DNA from: Paracoccaceae bacterium
GTDB lineage: Bacteria > Pseudomonadota > Alphaproteobacteria > Rhodobacterales > Rhodobacteraceae
NCBI GenBank assembly: GCA_902606585.1
Contig: CACLGX010000009.1
Span: forward strand, 1-52,038
Direction of reading: 5' to 3'
Length of the DNA stretch: 52,038 nt
Below, in pieces: positions 36,007 through 44,000 of the stretch. Position 1 is the first letter of the stretch; each line of letters starts with the position of its first letter. The notes under the pieces are model-generated. The model saw nothing but the letters and a program-made list of their open reading frames with translations. It did not search any database and had not been told where the DNA came from. Position numbers and translations under genes: made by a program.

Positions 36007-36678
36007 ATGCCCTACGAGCCAATAAAACTACCAGATCGTGTTCAGTTGTCTGAAGAAGAGGCTATTCAAAAATCGCAAATCTTTTTTGATTATACGTGTA
36101 AGCGTCACTCAGTTCGGGATTTTAGCGGTAAACCAATTCCAAAACAAATTATTGAAAATATTGTAGCGGCAGCTGGTCGAGCCCCTTCTGGAGCCAATCA
36201 GCAGCCCTGGCACTTTGTTGCTATTAAGGATTTAAACATGAAAAAATTGATCCGTGAGGCTGCTGAAAGGGAGGAAAAGAACTTTTATTCTGGTGGAGCA
36301 AGTGATGAATGGATTTCTGCACTGGAGCCCCTTGGGACTGGAATATCAAAATCTCATCTGACTGAAGCACCATGGTTAATTGTAGTTTTTGCTGAACGTT
36401 ATCGAAAAAATGAGGATGGGTCACGGCAAAAAAATTATTATGTGCCTGAAAGTGTTGGAATAGCTATGGGATTTTTGATCGCTGCAATCCATAATGCTGG
36501 TTTGGTATGCCTTGAGCATACACCCAACCCAATGAAATTTTTAAATGATTTGTGTGGAAGGCCAAGCAATGAAAAACCAATTATGATATTACCAGTTGGC
36601 CACCCAAGCGAAGACGCAAAAATTCCAAAAGCTGCGAAATTTAAAAAGCCTCTAAATGAGATTTTGACAGTTTTCTAA
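36007..36678 (+). CDS. Nitroreductase-family flavoprotein, iodotyrosine-deiodinase-like
   Basis: This 223-aa FMN enzyme has KRHSVRDFS, AGRAPSGANQQPWHFV and the C-terminal IMILPVGHPSEDAKIP block, which follow mammalian and bacterial iodotyrosine deiodinases more closely than common nitroreductases. In deiodinases a Glu-Tyr-Lys lid triad binds the zwitterion. Here the Glu/Tyr part may be present (EEKNFYSGG), but the aligned Lys appears to be replaced (ALEPLGTG). Reductive dehalogenation is therefore uncertain. The start is an ATG with a weak GAGA upstream. Confidence 0.85.
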   Translation: MPYEPIKLPDRVQLSEEEAIQKSQIFFDYTCKRHSVRDFSGKPIPKQIIENIVAAAGRAPSGANQQPWHFVAIKDLNMKKLIREAAEREEKNFYSGGASDEWISALEPLGTGISKSHLTEAPWLIVVFAERYRKNEDGSRQKNYYVPESVGIAMGFLIAAIHNAGLVCLEHTPNPMKFLNDLCGRPSNEKPIMILPVGHPSEDAKIPKAAKFKKPLNEILTVF

Positions 36679-36782
36679 TTAATGGACTATCTGTTTAAGT
36701 CAATTTTTAATCTAATTTTAATTTTAAACTAATGATTGTTGGTTTTGGCATATTTTTTTACAATGCATAGGCAGGATTTGAG

Positions 36783-37250
36783 ATGGTGCAGCCCAAAATG
36801 AAAGTTGTGTTGGTTGAACCGGAAATACCTTTTAATACTGGTTCAATTGGAAGGACTTGTGTAGCTCTTGATCTAGAGCTGATTTTAATTGGCAAACTCG
36901 GTTTTTCCTTGGACTCATCTTCCGTTGCAAGATCGGGAACACGCTACTGGAAATTTGTTGCAATCAGCCTTTACGATAGTTGGGATAATTTTCTTTTAGA
37001 ACGCTCACCGCTTGACGAACAGCTTTACTTTTTTGAAGAGGATGGGCCAAAAAGTTTTTATACGCCAACTTACCACCCACAGGCATATTTAGTCTTTGGT
37101 TGTGAATCCAAAGGCCTTCCTAAATCAACTCGGGAAGGCATGAAAAATAGAGTTTTTTCAATTCCAATAAAAAATAAGACGGTTAAATCCCTTAATTTAG
37201 CGAATGCCGCGACGGCAGTAATTTATCAAGCGATGCGGGATTATTTATAA
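36783..37250 (+). CDS. trmL: tRNA (cytidine(34)-2'-O)-methyltransferase
   Basis: This 155-aa SPOUT methyltransferase has the N-terminal VLVEPEIPFNTGSIGRTC, the knot motif LVFGCESKGLP and the C-terminal VKSLNLANAATAVIYQAMR, which are diagnostic of TrmL. It methylates the wobble ribose of tRNA-Leu isoacceptors (Cm34/cmnm5Um34). Length is as in E. coli. AGGA precedes the ATG. It is one of few housekeeping genes here. Regulation not visible. Confidence 0.93.
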   Translation: MVQPKMKVVLVEPEIPFNTGSIGRTCVALDLELILIGKLGFSLDSSSVARSGTRYWKFVAISLYDSWDNFLLERSPLDEQLYFFEEDGPKSFYTPTYHPQAYLVFGCESKGLPKSTREGMKNRVFSIPIKNKTVKSLNLANAATAVIYQAMRDYL

Positions 37251-37427
37251 ACATAAAAAAAGGGTTTTTCAATTAACCGAGTATGTGGGGTAAGGTTAGT
37301 GAAATCAGCCTGATTTTAAGCCATAAATATCATCACTTAATCACAGTGAAATAACCCCCGTGAAATCAAAAAATGCTAATTCATTGTTTGAAGCGGTTTG
37401 CTCATGAAAAGATGACGAGAATCTAAG

Positions 37428-37457
37428 TTGGCATAAAAAATGCTAGGATCGTGCTAT
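37428..37457 (+). promoter_or_regulatory. Sigma-70-type promoter of the candidate small RNA
   Basis: TTGGCA (37428-37433) is followed after 18 bases by TGCTAT (37452-37457). This resembles a housekeeping promoter. Transcription would start near 37464, and a terminator lies 60 bases downstream. Confidence 0.55.
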
Positions 37458-37463
37458 TAACCC

Positions 37464-37525
37464 CGCGGGTACTGGGTCTCTAATAGCTTTTTCCTCCCTG
37501 ATGAGCTGATTAGAGACCTTTTTTC
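37464..37525 (+). ncRNA. Candidate small RNA, CCUCCC in terminator loop
   Basis: About 60 bases lie between the promoter above and a rho-independent terminator. The stem GGTCTCTAAT (37475-37484) pairs with ATTAGAGACC (37509-37518), extended by AGC/GCT, and six T follow. The apical loop reads CTTTTTCCTCCCTGATGAG, with CCTCCC complementary to a Shine-Dalgarno sequence. No reading frame is present between trmL and 37674. Similar C/U-rich-loop RNAs regulate mRNAs in alphaproteobacteria; identity with a known family cannot be shown here. The rest of 37251-37427 and 37526-37673 shows nothing specific. Confidence 0.6.
37475..37525 (+). terminator. Rho-independent terminator of the candidate small RNA
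   Basis: Ten perfect base pairs (GGTCTCTAAT with ATTAGAGACC) plus a short inner helix, then TTTTTT. It is over 200 bases beyond trmL and probably belongs to the short transcript. Confidence 0.8.
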
Positions 37526-37673
37526 AAAAAATTTTTTTGGGTTAACGTTAAAGAATCTGCAAGAAGCCGCTGTATACAAATGAACACTAACTTAAGTATT
37601 TATTTTTTAACATAAATTAAAGTATACCATTGTATTTGTTGACTTTTTTGTAGCTAGCACTAGTTTAAAGTTC

Positions 37674-37862
37674 ATGGCAAACGTATGTAAAAAATGTAAT
37701 GTCGTTCACAGTTCTCTAGCGGAAAAGTGCTTTAGTTGTGGTGAGTCTTTGAAGAAAATAAACGTGTCGCTATCAGGATACCGTTTACCAACTCTGGTAG
37801 CTACTACATTTTTGTCGCTTAGCGTTGTATTTATGAATGTAAATTTGGTTTTTGGGAATTAG
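37674..37862 (+). CDS. Small zinc-ribbon protein with one membrane helix
   Basis: This 62-aa protein has two CxxC pairs (VCKKCNV and KCFSCGE), a treble-clef or zinc-ribbon-like metal site. It ends in a hydrophobic helix (LPTLVATTFLSLSVVFMNVNLVF). Only one base separates its stop from the next small frame, so they are likely co-translated. No strong Shine-Dalgarno sequence is seen. Function unknown; the pattern resembles small membrane-anchored zinc proteins that assist larger complexes. Confidence 0.65.
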   Translation: MANVCKKCNVVHSSLAEKCFSCGESLKKINVSLSGYRLPTLVATTFLSLSVVFMNVNLVFGN

Positions 37863-37863
37863 C

Positions 37864-38007
37864 ATGATAACTTGGAAGCAAGTATTTGGGCCAAACTTCA
37901 GCATTGCGCAAATTGAGGTTTTATTAATGGCAGGGGCTTTCGGTGCAATATGCTTTGCTATTTTTGTTTTATTGTATTTGTATAATAAATTAGCTGACGA
38001 TCTTTAG
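37864..38007 (+). CDS. 47-aa single-helix membrane peptide
   Basis: The frame MITWKQVFGPNFSIAQIEVL continues with a helix (MAGAFGAICFAIFVLLYLYN) and ends in KLADDL. It starts one base after the zinc-ribbon stop, so translational coupling is likely. It is too short for most gene finders. Unknown function, possibly the partner of the preceding gene. Confidence 0.5.
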   Translation: MITWKQVFGPNFSIAQIEVLLMAGAFGAICFAIFVLLYLYNKLADDL

Positions 38008-38022
38008 GCTTCGTTTACCGTT

Positions 38023-38280
38023 TTATCCGCTTACATAAGCAGCTTCAGTTTGTGGACGGTACCAATTTTTCTGGTTATGGAGCCTTCCTAGCAAGTCGCG
38101 TAGGTCGGCAACTTCTTGCCTTATTTCCCTGTAAGCAGTCATGTCTGTCGTATTTTCGACATTATCTTCTGTAAGTGAGCTCATTGCAGAAGATCTCCTT
38201 GCTATGACTGAATTTATAGCATCTTCAATAAGATCGATATCGCGTAACCCTAAGTTGAATTCAGTAGTTGGTTTAGACAT
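38023..38280 (-). CDS. Small helical protein, unknown
   Basis: This 85-aa protein (MSKPTTEFNLGLRDIDLIED) is mostly alpha-helical. A likely coiled-coil or helix-turn-helix pair is visible (RDIDLIEDAINSVIARRSS; YREIRQEVADLRDLLGRLHN) and it has a tail NWYRPQTEAAYVSG. The ATG at 38280 has GGAAGGTG six bases upstream; the longer frame to 38370 is rejected. Convergent with the 47-aa peptide, 15 bases apart. Confidence 0.68.
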   Translation of the reverse strand: MSKPTTEFNLGLRDIDLIEDAINSVIARRSSAMSSLTEDNVENTTDMTAYREIRQEVADLRDLLGRLHNQKNWYRPQTEAAYVSG

Positions 38281-38442
38281 GATAAACACCTTCCACAGTA
38301 TAATAATTAGTTTACTGACTAAAAATAGAGAGTTTCTGAATAAAAAGTCAACAAATACAATGGTATACATAATTCCCCTAATAAAAATAATAGTTTAAAT
38401 TTGTGTTCATTAGTATACATTTGGTTTGAGTATTTCGACTGC

Positions 38443-38865
38443 TTAACCGACTCGCTTTGGCGGTTGTGGATTATTTGCAGGATTTGAGTCTATCAATTTT
38501 ATTTCGACAATATCATCACCACCGTCCAGTTTCTTCAAGCTTCGCTCAATCGAAGACGCTAGCTCTTTACTGTAGACTTGATTGTCGCCTTCATAAAAAG
38601 CAAAAGATTTTAGATGCTTTGCCTTTTTTTCAGGATTATCAATTGTAGTTTTAGTCCAGTGATACAGTTCATATTGTTCGATACCTTCTCTTTCGGCTTC
38701 TTCACAATATTCTGCGAATGCATCAAAAGTACAAACCAGTCTGGAGTTATTATCAGAAGCGATTTTAAGGATTTCTTTTGATAACTCCAAATCATTAATA
38801 CTTCGCAGATCTTCTGAAAGTTTTTTTGAAACTTTTATCCTGATTTGATAAAGCCACTCAGACAT
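38443..38865 (-). CDS. Hypothetical 140-aa cytoplasmic protein
   Basis: This acidic soluble protein (MSEWLYQIRIKVSKKLSEDL) has a C-terminal helix with SIERSLKKLDGGDDIVEIKL and a Pro-rich tail (NPANNPQPPKRVG). GAGGGGCG lies before the ATG. I do not recognise the family. It is divergent from sbmA, with a 119-base space between them. Confidence 0.7.
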   Translation of the reverse strand: MSEWLYQIRIKVSKKLSEDLRSINDLELSKEILKIASDNNSRLVCTFDAFAEYCEEAEREGIEQYELYHWTKTTIDNPEKKAKHLKSFAFYEGDNQVYSKELASSIERSLKKLDGGDDIVEIKLIDSNPANNPQPPKRVG

Positions 38866-38984
38866 TTCCGCCCCTCTTTATAATAGTTAGTCATTTCATC
38901 TAGAAATTATTATGATAGGACTAAATTTAGTAAAGAGTATAATATTTCAACCTACGCCTCATAACTAAGCAGGAATTTTTCAAA

Positions 38985-40232
38985 ATGTTTCAGTCGTTTT
39001 TCCCGCAGCCCAAATTATTTTTTTCGTCATTGGTTATATGGAGTGGGTTGCTAATCCTAATTTGGTACACCTTTGGTGAAACAATAGGAGAGGCTCTCGG
39101 TTTTGATTTAACCGAAGCTGAGACGGTAATTGGTCTGGGTCACTTTATAACCTCAGAATTTTTATGGTTTGATACATTTTTTGCTTTTGGAGCACTGAGT
39201 TTTTTCTTTGTATGGCGTTCCCGTAGTCCACACGAGTGGCAAATTTGGTCGGTTTTGGGATCTGCGCTACTAATTTATCTGTCATATGCTTCGGTTCAGG
39301 TATCAGTGGTGATAAATGCCTGGTACGGGCCATTCTATAATGATATCCAAACGGCCCTAACAGGTGATGGTGGAGTAACTGCTGGAGATCTCTACGGGCA
39401 CTTTTTAGTTTTTTGCACCATAGCTTTTCCCTATATCCTCTTTATAATTGTTAATAGATTTTTTACGGCTCATTATATTTTCCGCTGGCGAACTGCCATG
39501 AACAATTACTATGTAGAGAGATGGAAACAGGTTCGCAATATTGAGGGAGCTTCACAGAGGGTACAAGAAGACACCATGCGGTTTGCTGCGATCATGGAGG
39601 GGCTTGGTGTTGCCCTTGTAGATTCAATTATGACATTGATCGCTTTTCTGCCTGTGTTGGCAGCTCTTTCAGTGCACGTCGAAACTCTGCCCATAATAGG
39701 TTCCATACCATATCCTCTAGTCACTATTTCAATAGTATGGTCAATTTTTGGGACATTCGTTTTATTAGCTGCTGGCATTAAGTTACCAGGTTTGGAATTT
39801 AGAAATCAAAGGGTTGAGGCAGCCTTTCGCAAAGAATTGGTCATGGGTGAAGAAAGTGAGGATAGCGCTGGTCCTGGCACCCTTAGGGATCTTTTTTCGA
39901 ATGTCCGGCGTAATTATTTTAGAATTTATTGGCACTACACATACTTTAATCTTTTTAGATATATGTATATTCAGGCAGATAACGTGGTGGCATACATTTT
40001 TTTAGTGCCAACGATCGTGTCTGGTCGCATAACTCTGGGCATCATGAACCAAATATTAAGAGCATTTGGACAGGTTGCCTCGTCCTTTCAATTTTTGGTA
40101 TCTTCTTGGACTACAATTATTGAACTAATATCAATTTATAAGCGCCTTCAGGCCTTTGAGGCAGCGATTAATGATCGGCCACTTACCGGAATTGATAAAG
40201 AGTTTATTGAGTCAGGTTCTCGGGAGACGTAG
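38985..40232 (+). CDS. sbmA: SbmA/BacA-like inner-membrane peptide transporter
   Basis: This 415-aa protein has about seven to eight helices and the SbmA/BacA pattern: WYGPFYNDIQTALTGDGGV, YLSYASVQVSVVINAWYG and NNYYVERWKQVRNIEGASQRVQED. SbmA/BacA imports peptides and modified antibiotics across the inner membrane using the proton gradient; BacA of rhizobia is needed for symbiosis with some hosts. It lacks an ATPase domain, as in family members. The small DUF2805-type gene is convergent behind it. Confidence 0.9.
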   Translation: MFQSFFPQPKLFFSSLVIWSGLLILIWYTFGETIGEALGFDLTEAETVIGLGHFITSEFLWFDTFFAFGALSFFFVWRSRSPHEWQIWSVLGSALLIYLSYASVQVSVVINAWYGPFYNDIQTALTGDGGVTAGDLYGHFLVFCTIAFPYILFIIVNRFFTAHYIFRWRTAMNNYYVERWKQVRNIEGASQRVQEDTMRFAAIMEGLGVALVDSIMTLIAFLPVLAALSVHVETLPIIGSIPYPLVTISIVWSIFGTFVLLAAGIKLPGLEFRNQRVEAAFRKELVMGEESEDSAGPGTLRDLFSNVRRNYFRIYWHYTYFNLFRYMYIQADNVVAYIFLVPTIVSGRITLGIMNQILRAFGQVASSFQFLVSSWTTIIELISIYKRLQAFEAAINDRPLTGIDKEFIESGSRET

Positions 40233-40251
40233 CCTTTATAGCTTAAATATT

Positions 40252-40488
40252 TTATTTATAAAATTGTCTGCGTTTTGCAAAAACACTAACTCTTTTGCGC
40301 CAGGCTTTGTATGATGAAAATTTCAGATTACTCCGCATGATTTTTTTAACGGCATTCTCGTTCAACCCAAACTGCGTGTAAATATCATCAAAAGCTACAT
40401 GGTCTGATAAAGCCATTTGAATAATCTCGCTGATATCTGACTGCTTTAACTGGAGTGCGGTTTTATCATTTCTTATGTCCGTTTTCAT
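40252..40488 (-). CDS. DUF2805 / TIGR03643-like small protein
   Basis: This 78-aa protein has ISEIIQMALSDHVAFDDIYT, FGLNENAVKKIMRSNLKFSS and YKAWRKRV, matching the DUF2805 pattern (helical DNA-binding-like). I chose the ATG at 40488; the upstream part to 40551 does not resemble the family. No strong ribosome-binding site is seen. Function unknown; the helical layout suggests nucleic-acid binding. Confidence 0.72.
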   Translation of the reverse strand: MKTDIRNDKTALQLKQSDISEIIQMALSDHVAFDDIYTQFGLNENAVKKIMRSNLKFSSYKAWRKRVSVFAKRRQFYK

Positions 40489-40551
40489 TAAAAATGGGCC
40501 CAATTCTTGCTGAGGGTTACATTTACATATAACCCTTCGAAAGTGGTTCAC

Positions 40552-41046
40552 TATGAACTTATGTCAAGGGTCCAGCAGACCAAATAAATCTTTTTACAGG
40601 CTTCCAGGATAAGATATTTTGCTGAACAGCTTGGAGATTTGCATTCTGGTCCAGAAAAATATTGCAAGTCTAGCGAGCGGCTTTCGTTTATTATCAACGT
40701 GTTCTAATAGGTTTCAAATTTATCATCTCATTATCAATCGCGGTGATGAAATAAATTTCAAGCTGTGTTGTTGAACTTTTAGAAAATGTAAAATAACAAA
40801 ATTTGATTTTAGTTGCTTTATTCTGATTGCTGAATAGACAAAAACTAATTGGGGATTCTATTATTTAAGTTTGAAATTGGGACTTTAAATTTTGAGAAAT
40901 AACTTATTGGTGTCATGAAATTAGTTATTTTTGCATGTATTTTTAAATAATGCATATTTTTACTTTTTTTTTGTGGTTATATATGACAACCTGAACAAAA
41001 CCAAAAAAACACTAAGATAAAAAATACAACGTTCAGGGGGTTGTTT
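40552..41046 (+). promoter_or_regulatory. Leader region of the giant lipoprotein gene
   Basis: About 490 bases hold no convincing gene. Near the 3' end an inverted repeat CCTGAAC (40990-40996) and GTTCAGG (41031-41037) overlaps the Shine-Dalgarno sequence (CAGGGGG) of the giant gene. Folding of the leader could therefore hide the ribosome-binding site. A promoter box cannot be assigned with confidence because of the AT-rich DNA. Confidence 0.4.
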
Positions 41047-44000
41047 ATGAAATATTCAAGAAAGTTTTACGTCGGAACGTCTCCTTTAGGCTTACTTGCG
41101 CTTTCCGCATGCGGCGGAGGAAGTAGCGGAACCACTACCACAACGCTTGCAGGTAATGCGGTTCTAGGTCCACTTCAATCTGCTATTGCGTTTGTCGATT
41201 ATGATGGTTCTGGAACCTTAAACACTGCAACTGAGCCATACACTTTTACGGATGCAGATGGTGCATTTTCGCTTTCTTCTACTAACGGCACACAAAAAGT
41301 TGTTGTCACTACTAACTCCGCAACTGCTGGAAACTTAGCCATTAACGCTATTGATGGTTCTTCGGGCGCTGCCTTGACTGGTGTTACTTTGACAGGTCCA
41401 TCTGGATCGTCTGTTCTTTCTCCAGCTTCAACTCTCTTGGAAAAATCTGACCTAACCGAAGCAGAAGTCGCTGCAGCTTTAGGCCTGGATGGTATTTCGC
41501 TTACTAGCTTTAATCCATATGCTGCCGGCGTCGATGCTGATAATGCATTGGCATTTGAGAAAGTTGCAACCCAAGTTATTACGACGGTAAAAGCAATATC
41601 TGCTGCTGCTCAGGGTAGTGGCGCGGCAGCCGAGGCTGCATCCAATGCGGCCTTTTCTTCTATAATTTCTGTTGTAGCCACGAAGGCAACCGCTGGAGAA
41701 ACGTTAGACTTGAGTGCGGCCGCTGATCTTACTTCAATACAGACCCAGGCGGCCACCGATCTTGTGGCCGTTGCAGGCGTTGATGCCACAGCTTTTACAG
41801 CTGTTTTAGCAACTGCCATGACGGCGGTAGGGAATGTAAACACGCAAGTTGCTGCTATAACGGACACGGACCTTACTGCTAGTGCTACAAAAGGCTTGTT
41901 TGCTACGGCTGATTTTTTGTCTACACAAGTTTTGGACGCTGCTGCTGCTGAGTTGGCTTTGGCGGGTTCGGGTGTGGCTGGAATTACTCTATCTAATGCG
42001 GCAACCGTTACGACTATGGCAGCTTCCGCGGCGAGTAATACTGCTCCAAGCGATTTGCTTGTATCTTCTTCCTCATTTGATGAAAACGCGTCGGCTAGTG
42101 TGACATTCACAGGTGTTGATGATAGCACCACCGCTTTTACTTTTGCTCTTTCCGGTGAGGATGCTGCCAGCTTTTCTCTAGATAGCGCTACAGGCGTATT
42201 GACGTTAACCTCTGCCGCGGATTATGAGACGAAGTCATCTTATTCTGTAATTATTACAATTAAAGACGATGCTGCGGTTCCGCTTTCATACTCCGAAGTA
42301 TTTACTTTAACTGTAAATGATGTCGATGAGGCGCCAACCCTTACCGCAACGGGAGGAAGCTTAACAGAGGACTCTGGTTCTTACGTTGTGACTGGAACAT
42401 TAGCTGGGGTTGATCCTGAGGGGGGTACATTAACCTACAATGCTGAAACGCTTTCAGGTCTGTATGGAGACCTGACCTTAGATACCGCTACTGGAGCCTA
42501 TACATATACCATGAACAACGATAATGCGTCAGTCCAGGCCCTTGGAACTGATGAGACATTGACCGAAACTTTTTCTGTTTCTGCGTCTGATGGTACGGCG
42601 ACCACAACAGAAAGTTTATCCTTCACGATTACTGGTGTATCAGACACAACCTTGGCAGCTCCAACTGCTGGTGCCTTAACGGAAGACGATTCGACAACTA
42701 CTGTAACTGGTACACTGACCGGTACGGACCCAGAAGATGATACACTTACCTATTCAATCTCGGGCTCCATTGAAGTCGATGGAATTTATACAGCAACCGG
42801 CACATACGGAACCTTGGTAGTAAATAAGACAACTGGTGAGTATACATATACGCTGGATAACACTGATTCAGATACTGGTGCTATCGCAGCCGGAGCAACT
42901 GCGGATGAGACGTTTACAGTAAGAACTACAGATGGAACTAGCAGGGCTAGCCAAGTATTAACCATAACAATAACTGGAACAAATGATACACCTGTCTTAA
43001 CTGTCCCAACGGGCGGTGCTCTAACAGAGGGTGCGTCTACGACGACTGTTACTGACACTCTGAGTGCTATCGATGCAGAGGCGGGGTCACTTACCTTTTC
43101 AGTAGTCGGTGAGACGGCTTCAGATGGTGTGTACAGCGTGACGGGTACTTACGGTTCAATTTCACTGAATGCGACTACAGGTGCATATACCTATACACTA
43201 AATAATTCTGACGTAGACACTGTTGCGCTCACTAGCGCTGATACTGGCACAGAAACGTTTACAGTTGCTGTCGAGGACGCTGAAGGTGCCTCTGCCACTG
43301 GATCATTGTCTTTTGCAATAACTGGTACAGGTATAACAATCACAACGATCGAAACCGATAATAAAGTTAACGCAGCTGAGGCTGCAGATGGCTTGACTAT
43401 CAGTGGACGTGGAACAGCGGGTGAAACGCTAACGCTTTCTTTTGATAGTGCAATAACCTTGGCGGCAGGTAGTAATGCGACTACCGTTGATAGTAATGGA
43501 GATTGGTCTATCGCGGTAACTAGCGGTGATATAACAAATATGGGCGAGGGTACCGAGACAATTACGGCAACAATCGGGAGCAGTTCAAGCGATCCTCTCT
43601 CTATATCTATTGACACAGTAGTGCCGACTACAACAATTACGGGCGTTGAGTATGATAATGCTAACAAGCAAATAGTGTTGGCCGGTACAAATTTCGATAC
43701 AATTGCGGCCGCTGGAGCAGACGTTAAATCATTCGTAGATCTCACAAAATTACAATGGGATTTAGATGGTGACGCAACCGATCCTGGAATTACATTTGCG
43801 GCGGCAGATATCGCTTCAGCGGTCGTTACGAGTGGGACTGTATTAACAATAACGCTAACTGACGCGGCTGCGGCGGCAATGGAGGCCACAGCTGGCTTTG
43901 CGGAAGATGGTTTGGGCGATACTAATACCGCAGATAACTTAGATGTGGCAGCCGGTTTTGCGGTTGACGCCGCCGGAAACGTTGCAACGACTGACGCTGC

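Noticed and set aside
37440-37530. tRNA gene in the hairpin after trmL
   Set aside because: No acceptor stem, T-loop GTTCGA or CCA end; the structure is a simple terminator.
40610-40775. 53-codon plus-strand frame without start in the leader of the giant gene
   Set aside because: No start codon or ribosome-binding site and composition typical of AT-rich noncoding DNA.
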